Of a stretch of DNA of 64,000 nt, positions 8,380 through 16,299 are shown in pieces; position 1 is the first letter of the stretch, and every line of letters starts with the position of its first letter. A model generated the notes under the pieces. The model was not told the origin of the DNA, searched no databases, and worked only from the letters and a program-made list of their open reading frames with translations. The stretch is from assembly GCF_030816295.1 (NCBI RefSeq), contig NZ_JAUSXV010000001.1, positions 992,001 through 1,056,000 of the forward strand. The letters run 5' to 3'. The position numbers and the translations under genes were made by a program. The DNA comes from Microbacterium natoriense. Its GTDB lineage: Bacteria > Actinomycetota > Actinomycetes > Actinomycetales > Microbacteriaceae.

Positions 8380-9513
8380 GTGGCTGCCTCCCCCACCAAT
8401 CCCTATTCCGAAGCCGGCGTCGACACCGCTGCAGGTGATCTCGCCGTCGAGCTGATGAAGTCTTCCGTGCGCGCGACGCACGGCCTTGAAGTGCTCGGCG
8501 GTGTCGGCGGATTCGCCGGCCTCTTCGATGCCAGCGCGCTGCTCGGCTACCGCCGTCCGCTGCTCGCGAGCAGCACCGACGGCGTCGGCACGAAGGTGGC
8601 GATCGCCCAGGCGATCGACAAGCACGACACGATCGGCCAGGACCTGGTCGGCATGGTCGTCGACGACATCGTCGTGGTGGGCGCCAAGCCGCTGTTCATG
8701 ACCGACTACATCGCGTGCGGCAAGGTCGTCCCGCAGCGCATCGCCGACATCGTGCGCGGCATCGCCGAGGCGTGCTCGGCCACGGGCACGGCGCTCGTCG
8801 GCGGCGAGACGGCAGAGCACCCCGGCCTCCTCGGTCCGCGCGACTACGACGTGGCGGGAGCTGCGACAGGTGTCGTCGAGGCCGACGCGATCCTCGGCGC
8901 CGAGCGCGTGCAGGACGGCGACGTCGTGCTCGCCGTGCAGTCGAGCGGTCTGCACTCGAACGGCTACTCGCTCGTGCGCCACATCATCACGAACGCGGGC
9001 ATCGCATACGCCGACCAGGCCGCCGACTTCGGCACAACCTGGGGCGAGGCGCTGCTCGAGCCGACGCGGCTCTACACGCTTCCTCTGCTGCGCCTGATCG
9101 ACGCGCTCGGCTCTTCGACAGGCGGCTCAGGGGCCCCAGCCGTGCACGCGCTCAGCCACGTGACCGGCGGCGGCATCGCGGCGAACCTCGCACGTGTGCT
9201 CCCGCAGGGGAGCTGGGCCGAAGTCGACCGCAGCACCTGGTCGCCCAGCCCGGTCTTCCGCGTGCTCAGCGACATCGCCGGCTCCTCTCTCGAGTCTGCG
9301 GAGGGCACCTGGAACCTCGGCATCGGCTTCCTCGCGGTGATCGCGCAGGACAAGAAGGATGCCGCGATCGCGGCGCTCGCCGCAGAGGGCATGCCCGCGT
9401 GGCAGGTCGCGACGGTGGGCTTCGGCGCACGTCCGGCCGGAGAGTTCGAACAGGGCGCCAAGGGCGTCGACGGCGGAGCGGTGCGCCTCGTCGGCGCATA
9501 CGCCTCTCACTGA
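8380..9513 (+). CDS. purM: Phosphoribosylformylglycinamidine cyclo-ligase (AIR synthetase)
   Basis: Catalyses the ATP-dependent ring closure of FGAM to AIR in purine synthesis. The 377-residue protein has the AIRS signature STDGVGTK, the GQDLVGMVVDDIVVVGAKPL block, GTALVGGETAEHPG and SSGLHSNGYSLVR, all intact. It starts with GTG, apparently leaderless. It is followed 24 bases later by purF, so the two probably form one unit. The order purM-purF is the reverse of the more common purF-purM arrangement, as far as I recall. Confidence 0.95.
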   Translation: MAASPTNPYSEAGVDTAAGDLAVELMKSSVRATHGLEVLGGVGGFAGLFDASALLGYRRPLLASSTDGVGTKVAIAQAIDKHDTIGQDLVGMVVDDIVVVGAKPLFMTDYIACGKVVPQRIADIVRGIAEACSATGTALVGGETAEHPGLLGPRDYDVAGAATGVVEADAILGAERVQDGDVVLAVQSSGLHSNGYSLVRHIITNAGIAYADQAADFGTTWGEALLEPTRLYTLPLLRLIDALGSSTGGSGAPAVHALSHVTGGGIAANLARVLPQGSWAEVDRSTWSPSPVFRVLSDIAGSSLESAEGTWNLGIGFLAVIAQDKKDAAIAALAAEGMPAWQVATVGFGARPAGEFEQGAKGVDGGAVRLVGAYASH

Positions 9514-9537
9514 AGAAACGGATGAAGTAGACACTCC

Positions 9538-11004
9538 ATGTGCGGCATCGTCGGAATGGTCGGAACGGCCCCGGTCAACCAGGACATCTACGACGCTCTG
9601 CTCCTGCTGCAGCACCGCGGGCAGGACGCGACGGGCATCGCCACCGCCGAGTCGAACGGCGTCATGCACAACGCGAAGGCGCAGGGCATGGTCCGCGAGG
9701 CCTTCCGCACCCGCGACATGCGCGCGCTTCTCGGCAATGTCGGCCTCGGACACGTGCGCTACGCGACCAAGGGCACCGCCTCGAACGAAGAGGAGATGCA
9801 GCCGTTCTACGTGAACGCGCCGTACGGCATCATCCTCATCCACAACGGCAACCTCACCAACACGCGCGAGCTCACCGCCGACATGGCCAAGCGCGACCGC
9901 CGCCACCTGAACTCCTCGAGCGACACCGAGCTGCTGCTGAACGTGCTCGCGGGCGAGCTGCAGAACACCACCTCGACCGTCGATCTCGACCCCGAGCGCG
10001 TGTTCGAGGCCGTCGCCCGCACGCATCAGCGCATCGAGGGCGCATACGCCGTCATCGCGGTGATCGCCGGATACGGTCTGCTCGCGTTCCGCGATCCCTT
10101 CGGCATCCGTCCGCTCATCCTCGGCCGTCGACCCTCGGCCGCCGTCGAGGGAAAGAGCGAGTGGGTCGTCGCGAGCGAATCGCTGGTGCTCGAGAACGGC
10201 GACTACGAGGTCGTCCGCGAGGTCGAACCCGGCGAGGCCGTGTTCATCACGAACGACGGCGAGCTGCACTCGCAGCAGTGTTCCGAGAACACGACTCTCG
10301 CGCCGTGCGCGTTCGAATACGTCTACCTCGCACGCCCGGACTCGGTCATGAACGGCATCTCGGTCTACGAGTCGCGCCTGCGCATGGGCGACCGCCTCGC
10401 CGACACGATCGCCAAGCACGTGCCGATGGACGAGATCGACGTCGTGATGCCGATCCCCGACTCCTCGCGCCCCGCCGCGATGGAGGTCGCCCGCAAGCTC
10501 GGCATCGAATACCGCGAGGGCTTCTACAAGAACCGCTACGTGGGCCGCACCTTCATCATGCCGGGCCAGGCGGTGCGCAAGAAGAGCGTGCGTCAGAAGC
10601 TGAACGCGATGTCCACCGAGTTCAAGGGCAAGCACGTGCTGCTCATCGACGACTCGATCGTCCGCGGCACCACCTCGAAGCAGATCATCCAGATGGCTCG
10701 GGATGCCGGTGCGAAATCCGTCACGTTCGCCTCTGCCGCGCCTCCGGTGCGGCATCCGCACGTCTACGGCATCAACATGCCTTCTCGGCACGAGCTCATC
10801 GCCCACGGCCGCACGATCCCCGAGATCGCCACGGAGCTCGGCGTCGACCACCTCGTCTACCAGGAGGTCGACGACCTCAAGGCCGCGATCACCGAGGGGT
10901 CGGGCGTGACCGAACTCGACATGAGCTGCTTCGACGGTCGTTACGTCACCGGCACGGTGAGCGACGAGTACCTGAGCTGGGTCGAGGAGTCGCAGACCTC
11001 TTGA
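9538..11004 (+). CDS. purF: Amidophosphoribosyltransferase
   Basis: First committed enzyme of purine synthesis, making phosphoribosylamine from PRPP and glutamine. The 488-residue protein begins MCGIVGMVG, so Cys2 becomes the N-terminal nucleophile without a propeptide. The PRPP loop VLLIDDSIVRGTTS is intact. The Fe-S cluster ligands known from the Bacillus enzyme look largely lost: the CAFEY cysteine remains, but HPHVYGI has His where a Cys is expected and the C-terminal CxxC is reduced to one Cys (DMSCFDG). The stop overlaps the start of the next gene by one base. Confidence 0.95.
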   Translation: MCGIVGMVGTAPVNQDIYDALLLLQHRGQDATGIATAESNGVMHNAKAQGMVREAFRTRDMRALLGNVGLGHVRYATKGTASNEEEMQPFYVNAPYGIILIHNGNLTNTRELTADMAKRDRRHLNSSSDTELLLNVLAGELQNTTSTVDLDPERVFEAVARTHQRIEGAYAVIAVIAGYGLLAFRDPFGIRPLILGRRPSAAVEGKSEWVVASESLVLENGDYEVVREVEPGEAVFITNDGELHSQQCSENTTLAPCAFEYVYLARPDSVMNGISVYESRLRMGDRLADTIAKHVPMDEIDVVMPIPDSSRPAAMEVARKLGIEYREGFYKNRYVGRTFIMPGQAVRKKSVRQKLNAMSTEFKGKHVLLIDDSIVRGTTSKQIIQMARDAGAKSVTFASAAPPVRHPHVYGINMPSRHELIAHGRTIPEIATELGVDHLVYQEVDDLKAAITEGSGVTELDMSCFDGRYVTGTVSDEYLSWVEESQTS

Positions 11005-12323
11005 TGTCCGGGTCCCTGAGCCTGCCGAAGGGCCGGCCTCTCTGGGAGGGCCGGGCTCTTGCGTTGCTCGGCATCGTCCTCGTCGCGTTCTCGCTGCGCT
11101 CGGCGGTCGCGTCGCTGTCGCCGGTGATCGACCACGTCGCCGAGGAGTTCCCGATCTCCTCGGTCGTGGCCGGGCTCATCGGTGCAGCGCCGCCCGTCTG
11201 CTTCGCCGTGTTCGGGCTGCTCACGCCGCTGTTCGAACGACGGTTCGGTCTCGAACGCGTCGCCGTCGCGGCGATCGGCCTCATCGCCGCGGGTCTCGTG
11301 CTGCGCAGCCTTTCCGGGGACTCGACGTCGCTGCTGGCGGCGACCACGGTGGTGTTCGCCGGTGTCGGCTCGGGCAACATCCTGATGCCGCCGCTCGTCA
11401 AGAAGTACTTCCCCGATCGCCTCGGCCTCATGATGACCGTGTACTCGACGACCATGGCCGTGTCGACCTTCGTGCCGCCGCTCGTGGCCGTGCCGATCGC
11501 GGATTCCGCGGGGTGGCGTGTCTCGCTCGGGCTGTGGGGAGTCTTCGCCGCTCTCGCGCTGATCCCGTGGGTGACGATGCTGCTGACCGACCGCACTGGT
11601 GCGAGCGGGGCGGCGGGCGCGCTGGTCAAGCCGCCTTTCGTCGAGAATCCCGACGACCGCGACGCGGCCGAGGTGGCGACCGGTCCGATCGTCACGAGTC
11701 CCGCGAACCCCAAGGTGTTCGGTCGGCTGTGGCGGCTGCCGATGGCCTGGTCGATCGCCCTGGTGTTCGGAGCCTCGTCGACGCTCGCCTACGTATCGTT
11801 CGCATGGCTACCCGCGATCCTGATCGACGTCGGAGGAGTGTCGGCCGCCGACGCGGGGCTGCTGCTCTCCCTGTTCGGTCTGATGGGCATGCCCTGCTCG
11901 CTCCTCGTGCCGATCCTGATCGTGCGTTTCCACGCGACCCGTCCCGTCTTCTTCTTCGGGATCGCCTGCGGACTGATCGGTCTCGCCGGGCTGCTGTTCG
12001 TGCCGACGGTGGGTCTTCCGCTCTGGGTCGCGATGTTCGGCCTCGCGCCGATGCTGTTCCCGCTGAGCCTGGTGCTGCTCAGCATCCGCTCTCGCACGCC
12101 CGAGAGCGCCGTCGCGCTCAGCGGGTTCGCGCAGAGCATCGGCTACGCAGTGGCTGCGCTGTTCCCGCTTCTCATCGGGGTGCTGCACGAGGCGACCGGC
12201 AGCTGGCAGGTACCGCTGCTGCTGCTCGTCGGCGTCCTGATCGCGGTGATCCCGGCAGGATGGATCGCCGGGCGACGTCGCACCATCGAAGAGGACTGGG
12301 AGCGCCGGTACGGCCGTTGGTGA
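11004..12323 (+). CDS. MFS transporter, CynX/NimT-like
   Basis: A 439-residue major facilitator with about twelve hydrophobic spans, resembling the cyanate/nitroimidazole transporter branch (LRSAVASLSPVIDHVAEEF, then a GRR-like loop and SGFAQSIGYAVAALFPLLIG near the end). Substrate unknown. The ATG overlaps the purF stop by one base, so it is probably translated from the pur mRNA. Its first codons (SGSLSLPKGRP) run through a copy of an interspersed repeat at 11010-11032, so the native N-terminus may have been rebuilt by that element. A later start is possible. Confidence 0.8.
   Translation: MSGSLSLPKGRPLWEGRALALLGIVLVAFSLRSAVASLSPVIDHVAEEFPISSVVAGLIGAAPPVCFAVFGLLTPLFERRFGLERVAVAAIGLIAAGLVLRSLSGDSTSLLAATTVVFAGVGSGNILMPPLVKKYFPDRLGLMMTVYSTTMAVSTFVPPLVAVPIADSAGWRVSLGLWGVFAALALIPWVTMLLTDRTGASGAAGALVKPPFVENPDDRDAAEVATGPIVTSPANPKVFGRLWRLPMAWSIALVFGASSTLAYVSFAWLPAILIDVGGVSAADAGLLLSLFGLMGMPCSLLVPILIVRFHATRPVFFFGIACGLIGLAGLLFVPTVGLPLWVAMFGLAPMLFPLSLVLLSIRSRTPESAVALSGFAQSIGYAVAALFPLLIGVLHEATGSWQVPLLLLVGVLIAVIPAGWIAGRRRTIEEDWERRYGRW
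11010..11032. repeat. Interspersed repeat, type B, inside the MFS start
   Basis: A 23-base element with core CCCTGAGCCTGCCGAAGGG encodes residues of the MFS N-terminus. Related copies occur at 36068-36090 and 59951-59973. Confidence 0.75.
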
Positions 12324-12458
12324 CCGGGCGATCGGGAGAGCGGCCTCGTCAGGCTGTTCCTCGGGTCGGACGATGTGCTGGTCGCCTGTCGAGCCGCTCG
12401 TCAGCCGCTGGATCGAACTGGTTGGCGCCGGCCGAGGCCGCCTCGCGCGCTGACCCGG

Positions 12459-13220
12459 TCAGCCTCGGGCCGCCCGCCACAGAGCCGCCCATTGCTCCGC
12501 ATCGAGATCACGAGGCAGCGCCCTGGGCGTCACGCCGGCCTCGGACAGGGCTCGCGCGGCCGAAGCGGATGTGAGAGTGGACGCCCGCCGGACGATGCTG
12601 TCGAGCCTGCCGCCGCGGCCCGTGAAGACGTCACGGACGAATCTCTCGTACCGCTGTCGTTCTCGGAGGGGTATCAGAGGTGAAGCGCGTCGGGTGATCG
12701 TGAGGATGCCGCCGTCGACGCCCGCACGAGGGACGAACCCCCAGGCGGGTACCCTGCCGCGCAGAGCGAACTCGAACCACGGCGCACTCTGCGCGGTCAT
12801 CATTGTGCGGGCGCCCACGCCTGCACGCTTGCGGGCGACCTCCCATTGCGTGACGAGGACGGCGTGCTTCCACGAGTGCGTCGACAGGAGTCGTCGAAGG
12901 ATGGGCGTCGTCAGATGGAACGGGATGTTCCCGATGATGACCGGCGCGTCGAGCGGGTGGTGCAACGCGTCGGCGTGCACCACGTGCACGTGCGGGAGAA
13001 CGCGCGCGAGCCGTCGTGCCCGGTGCTCATCGATCTCAATCGCGGTGACGTGCCTTCCGGTCGTCGCCAGCCGCCGGGTGATGGCACCGTCGCCGGCGCC
13101 GAGCTCGAGGATCGGTCCGGTCGTCGAGCTGGCGAGCGCGGCGAGGATGTCGAGGCTCGAGCGGTGGACGAGGAAGTTCTGGCCGAGTTCGTGGCGGCCG
13201 CCGAAGGTGGAACGAGGCAT
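12459..13220 (-). CDS. erm: Erm-family 23S rRNA adenine N-6-methyltransferase
   Basis: A 253-residue SAM-dependent enzyme predicted to methylate A2058 (E. coli numbering) of 23S rRNA and give macrolide-lincosamide-streptogramin B resistance. Hallmarks are GGRHELGQNFL at the N-terminus, the SAM loop ILELGAGDGAITR, the acidic EIDEHRA and the catalytic NIPFHL motif (NxPF/Y type). The HELGQNF form points to Erm rather than housekeeping KsgA. GGAG lies seven bases before the ATG but within a possible hairpin. A 26-codon leader ORF precedes it. The sequence looks native in composition, so it may be an intrinsic actinobacterial erm rather than a recent arrival. Confidence 0.85.
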   Translation of the reverse strand: MPRSTFGGRHELGQNFLVHRSSLDILAALASSTTGPILELGAGDGAITRRLATTGRHVTAIEIDEHRARRLARVLPHVHVVHADALHHPLDAPVIIGNIPFHLTTPILRRLLSTHSWKHAVLVTQWEVARKRAGVGARTMMTAQSAPWFEFALRGRVPAWGFVPRAGVDGGILTITRRASPLIPLRERQRYERFVRDVFTGRGGRLDSIVRRASTLTSASAARALSEAGVTPRALPRDLDAEQWAALWRAARG

Positions 13221-13226
13221 GGAAAT

Positions 13227-13250
13227 GCTCCAAGGGGAAGGATCTGGAGC
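13227..13250 (-). promoter_or_regulatory. Hairpin sequestering the erm ribosome binding site
   Basis: GCTCC (minus strand, 13250-13246) can pair with GGAGC (13231-13227), which contains the erm Shine-Dalgarno GGAG. Other stems lie upstream: GCGCGCTC with GAGCGCGC at 13321-13350, and TCCGAG with CTCGGA between them and the gene. Confidence 0.5.
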
Positions 13251-13326
13251 ACCGAGGAAGGGCCGGGCCGAGGGCGCGCGAAAGTGCCTTCCGAGGTGCG
13301 TAGTGACATCTCGGAGAACGGCGCGC

Positions 13327-13407
13327 TCAATCGAGCCGGTGCGAGCGCGCCGTCAGTCGCGGCGGTCGCGGAAGGTGAAGAAGCGCCCCGTCACGGGCGC
13401 GAAGCAT
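13327..13407 (-). CDS. Putative erm leader peptide (26 aa)
   Basis: A short frame, ATG at 13407 to TGA at 13327, encodes a 26-residue Arg/Pro-rich peptide starting MLRARDGALLHLP. GGGA lies just upstream of the ATG, and a TAGGGT -10 box (13430-13425) would start transcription about 11 bases before it. It ends 106 bases before erm, with several possible stems between. The Arg-Ala-Arg at residues 3-5 fits the basic-X-basic pattern of macrolide-stalling leaders such as that of ermD. A regulatory role is inferred only from position and pattern. Confidence 0.5.
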   Translation of the reverse strand: MLRARDGALLHLPRPPRLTARSHRLD

Positions 13408-13424
13408 ATTGTTCCCACAGACCG

Positions 13425-13430
13425 ACCCTA
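13425..13430 (-). promoter_or_regulatory. Putative -10 box of the leader-erm unit
   Basis: TAGGGT on the minus strand, about 17 bases before the leader ATG. No convincing -35 box is seen. Confidence 0.35.
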
Positions 13431-13564
13431 ACAGGAGGTTGCGCTGCATCGGAATACTCGGACGCGCTCATCGACGGTCGCGTCGCCGATGGCACGAGTG
13501 GCTGGAACGGTGGGAGAAACGTCGAGCCGCCGGCTGATGGCGCAGACCTCCGGGTACGACGAAA

Positions 13565-13585
13565 CCCCCGCGCAACGCGCGGGGG
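13565..13585 (-). terminator. Terminator of the DUF3073 gene
   Basis: CCCCCGCGC-AAC-GCGCGGGGG forms a perfect 9-bp GC stem 24 bases past the stop of the minus-strand gene, followed on that strand by TTTCG. Confidence 0.8.
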
Positions 13586-13608
13586 GAGACGACGAGCAGA
13601 AGAGGCGG

Positions 13609-13800
13609 TCAGGCCTTCTCTAGTTCGTCCTCGTCTTCGTCGGCGTACTCATCGGCCCACTTGTCGACGTACTCGGGTTCCGAGTCGTCGCTCGGGTGCC
13701 CGAGCTCTCGTTCCAGCGCCGAATAGTTCACAGACGGACTGAACGACTTGAGTTCGCGGGCGATTTTGGTGTGCTTCGCCTTTTGACGGCCACGGCCCAT
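13609..13800 (-). CDS. DUF3073 protein
   Basis: A 63-residue actinobacterial protein of unknown function, basic at the N-terminus (MGRGRQKAKHTKIARELKSF) and very acidic at the C-terminus (ADEYADEDEDELEKA). It matches my memory of the DUF3073 family, whose members often lie near purM/purF, as here. A strong hairpin terminator follows. The charge asymmetry suggests nucleic-acid or ribosome contact, but that is speculation. Confidence 0.85.
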   Translation of the reverse strand: MGRGRQKAKHTKIARELKSFSPSVNYSALERELGHPSDDSEPEYVDKWADEYADEDEDELEKA

Positions 13801-13948
13801 GCGCGAGACCCCCTCACGAGTCAGCAGCCGGGCGGTGGGGCCCGGCGCGTTTCAGGACACCGGCTCGAGGCCGGTAAGAGTAGCATTCAGAATAGCACGC
13901 GGGTAAGGCCCTCTCGCTGTGGCCCGCCTGGTGAAGGGAGCGATTCTC

Positions 13949-14491
13949 ATGACCGACAACCCCTCTGCGCCGAGCGAGGAAGCCGCACAGAACGCGGCTC
14001 TGCAGAAAGCGGTGATCGTCGGGCTGCAGCCCGACCAGTCGCAGCACGTGCTGGACGAAGCCATGAAGTACGCGCGCCTCCTCGGCGCGCCCCTGGTCGT
14101 CGTGCACGTCGACGTCACTCGGTTCGTCACCTACGAAGACCCCGACGGCTACGTGCACTCCGCTCCGATCGACATCAACTTCGAAGCCGGAGCTGCGGAG
14201 TTCGAAGCCGTGCAGGCCACCGCATCCGCTGTGCTCGACAGCACCGGACTCACCTGGACCGCTCGCCAGCTCGTCGGCGACCCCGCCATCGCGATCAAGC
14301 AGCTCGCAAACAAGCTCGACGCGCAGCTGATCGTCGTCGGCACGCGCAAGCGCGGCATCGGCGAGTCGATCCGCGAGTTCTTCACCGGATCGGTCGCCGC
14401 GCGCCTGGCACACCGTCAGCATCGTTCGGTGCTCGTGGTGCCCCTGGAAGAGCCTGTTCCGGACACCCAGAAGGACATCTGGGTCGAGTAG
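13949..14491 (+). CDS. Universal stress protein family (UspA-like)
   Basis: A single-domain Usp protein of 180 residues. The fold begins KAVIVGLQPDQSQHVLDEAM and ends with the ATP-binding signature VGTRKRGIGESIREFFTGS followed by RSVLVVPLEE, matching the G-x2-G-x9-GS pattern, so it probably binds ATP. Such proteins help cells survive starvation or stress, but the exact job is unknown. The ATG at 13949 is chosen because GAAGGGAG precedes it by about seven bases. An upstream in-frame start at 13919 would add ten residues. A long palindrome follows the stop. Confidence 0.85.
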   Translation: MTDNPSAPSEEAAQNAALQKAVIVGLQPDQSQHVLDEAMKYARLLGAPLVVVHVDVTRFVTYEDPDGYVHSAPIDINFEAGAAEFEAVQATASAVLDSTGLTWTARQLVGDPAIAIKQLANKLDAQLIVVGTRKRGIGESIREFFTGSVAARLAHRQHRSVLVVPLEEPVPDTQKDIWVE

Positions 14492-14495
14492 CTCT

Positions 14496-14593
14496 CCGGT
14501 CGTTGGGCGAGGAGCTCAGCGACGAGAAGAAACGCGGAATCGGTCCTACGACTGATTCCGCGTTTCGTCTCGCTTCGCTCGCTCAACGACCGG
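14496..14593. repeat. Long palindrome built from a type A interspersed repeat
   Basis: A 98-base inverted repeat. CCGGTCGTT and its neighbours on the left pair with AACGACCGG on the right, and GAAACGCGGAATC pairs with GATTCCGCGTTTC around a short loop. The right arm is a standard type A copy. It could act as terminator of the Usp gene and of padR on the other strand. Confidence 0.8.
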
Positions 14594-14611
14594 CGTGGAG
14601 AGGTCGCTCCC

Positions 14612-15247
14612 TCAACGACCGGGTGCCTGCAGCGCGGCCAGCGCCGCGGTGACGCCCTTGGACGCCGCCTCCAGGCCGTCTTCGAGCTCGGAGACGATGG
14701 ATGCCGGCAGCACGCCGCCGCGCGCGACATGCGTGCGCAGATCGGTGCGCACCCTGGCGCGAAACGCGTTGATGACGGCATCCGCCCGATGGATCTCTTC
14801 GCGGCTGACGATCCGCTCGTCGTCTGCGGGAGTGCGCGGGCGGGTCTTCGACGACGCGCGATCGTCGCGCGCCGCGCTGGCGAGATCGGCGCGGAGGCTT
14901 TTCATCGCCTCCTGCACGCTCTGGCGGACTTCGTTCGCGATCAGCCGTACCGAATCGGTGAGCCCGGCCTCGATGCCCGCGAGTTCGCCCTCGCGCGCCG
15001 TGACCTCGGCCCGTCCGGCGTCGGTGATCGTGTAGATCGTGGTGCGGCCGTCGACGGTCTTCGTGACGAGGCCCTCCTCTTCGAGCTTCGCCAGTCGCGG
15101 GTAGATCGTGCCGGCGCTGGGCGTGTATGTGCCGCCCGTCCGGTCGGTGAGGGCCTGGATGATGCCGTAGCCGTGCTGCGGGGACTCCGCGATCAGCGCG
15201 AGCAGGTACAGGCGCAGGTCGCCGTGGGAGAAGACTGCCGGGCTCAT
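14612..15247 (-). CDS. PadR-family transcriptional regulator
   Basis: A 211-residue regulator. The N-terminal winged helix-turn-helix (about residues 9-90) has the PadR pattern LYLLALIAESPQHGYGIIQAL, then GTIYPRLAKLEEEGLV and IYTITDAGR. A long alpha-helical, charged C-terminal part probably mediates dimerisation. Its ATG overlaps the stop of the DUF4097 gene by four bases, so the two are co-translated and it probably represses its own operon through the palindrome at 16110-16143. The stop codon and last residues come from a type A repeat fragment (GGTCGTTGA). Confidence 0.85.
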   Translation of the reverse strand: MSPAVFSHGDLRLYLLALIAESPQHGYGIIQALTDRTGGTYTPSAGTIYPRLAKLEEEGLVTKTVDGRTTIYTITDAGRAEVTAREGELAGIEAGLTDSVRLIANEVRQSVQEAMKSLRADLASAARDDRASSKTRPRTPADDERIVSREEIHRADAVINAFRARVRTDLRTHVARGGVLPASIVSELEDGLEAASKGVTAALAALQAPGR

Positions 15248-16083
15248 GCTTCCCACTCCGGGTCGTTCACGATCGACTCGGTCGCGCGGCGCAGCACGGT
15301 CACCCCGCCCGAGACGGAGTTCGCGCGCAGGTCGACGAAGCGTCCGGCGAGTTCACCGGTCGAACCGGTGAAGTTGCTGGGACCGCTCGATCCTCGCTCG
15401 ACTCCGTCGACGAGGATGCGTCCGCTCATCGAGCGGATCACGTAGTTGGCCGCGAGGGACTCGTCGAGCCGCACGGTCGTGCCGCCGGAGACTGAGTTCA
15501 CGTTTATGGCGTTCACGTCTCCTGCTGCATCGATCATGGTCGTCCCCGACACGATGTCGACGGTCGCCTTGCGGATCGTTCCCGTGGCGGCGACATCACC
15601 CGAGACGCTGTTGGCGTTGATCGACCCGGTCAGGCCACGCACCTGCACGTCGCCCGAGACGGTGTTGATCGAGAGGTCGCCGATCAGCGTGTCGACGATG
15701 ATGTCGCCCGAGACGGTGCTCAGCCGGGCATCGTTGCGGATGCCGGAGACGAGCGCACCGGCGCTGACCACGCCCAGGTTCAGGGCGATCGAGCGGGGGA
15801 CGGCGACGCTGACCTCGGCCTTGGGGCCGCCAGCGCCGAAGTTGCGGAACACCTCGAGGAAGTTGTCCCAGCCCAGCTGCGGGTGATCGATCTCGACCTG
15901 GCCGTCGATCGACTCGATGCGAAGGTCCTTGGTGGTGACGCCGTGCACCTCGATGCGGATGCCGGGCTCGTCATGGGCGATCACGTCGACCTGCCCGCCG
16001 ACGAGCCCGATCTTCAGACGGGTCACGTTCTCGATGTCGATCACGCGTTCCTCGCCCGGGGCGATGAGCCACTTCTCGGTCAT
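15244..16083 (-). CDS. DUF4097-type beta-strand repeat protein
   Basis: A 279-residue protein consisting largely of repeated short beta-strands with a VSGD/VSGG rhythm (LSTVSGDIIVDTL, INTVSGDVQVRGL, ANSVSGDVAATG), the pattern of DUF4097 adhesin-like solenoid domains. There is no signal peptide or membrane anchor, so it is likely cytoplasmic or peripherally attached. Function unknown. Such genes often pair with PadR regulators, and here the pair overlaps by four bases. The start MTEKWLIAPGEE is preceded by GGAGAAGCAAC. Confidence 0.8.
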   Translation of the reverse strand: MTEKWLIAPGEERVIDIENVTRLKIGLVGGQVDVIAHDEPGIRIEVHGVTTKDLRIESIDGQVEIDHPQLGWDNFLEVFRNFGAGGPKAEVSVAVPRSIALNLGVVSAGALVSGIRNDARLSTVSGDIIVDTLIGDLSINTVSGDVQVRGLTGSINANSVSGDVAATGTIRKATVDIVSGTTMIDAAGDVNAINVNSVSGGTTVRLDESLAANYVIRSMSGRILVDGVERGSSGPSNFTGSTGELAGRFVDLRANSVSGGVTVLRRATESIVNDPEWEA

Positions 16084-16109
16084 GTTGCTTCTCCTTGTTC
16101 GGAATCGCG

Positions 16110-16157
16110 CTATATCGCGTTTGAACAGCGTAACACGATATAGCTCGATTTGGTCAA
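16110..16157 (-). promoter_or_regulatory. Promoter and palindromic operator of the DUF4097-padR operon
   Basis: CTATATCG (16110-16117) and CGATATAG (16136-16143) form a perfect inverted repeat just upstream of the gene. TTGACC (minus strand, 16157-16152) is a plausible -35 box. The half-sites are AT-rich islands in GC-rich DNA, consistent with a PadR operator. Confidence 0.6.
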
Positions 16158-16178
16158 GACGCATCGCGATTTCTCGGA

Positions 16179-16258
16179 ACGTCTGCAGGATCGGCGCACG
16201 AATGCAGGACACGAACGGGTGGGATGCTCCTGCAGACGTGCCCGGCCCCTGCAGACGT
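16179..16258. repeat. CTGCAGACGT repeats between two minus-strand genes
   Basis: ACGTCTGCAGGA at 16179-16190 is the exact complement of 16228-16239, and part of the unit recurs at 16248-16258. It lies just downstream of glgP and may act as its terminator. Confidence 0.6.
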
Positions 16259-16299
16259 CCCGAGTGCGAAGTGGATGCGCGGGAGGCCGGCGGGGCGGG

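Noticed and set aside
13850..13890. tRNA or small RNA before the Usp gene
   Set aside because: ACCGGC and GCCGGT form one short hairpin, but no cloverleaf or T-arm sequence is present, so I see no basis for an RNA gene.
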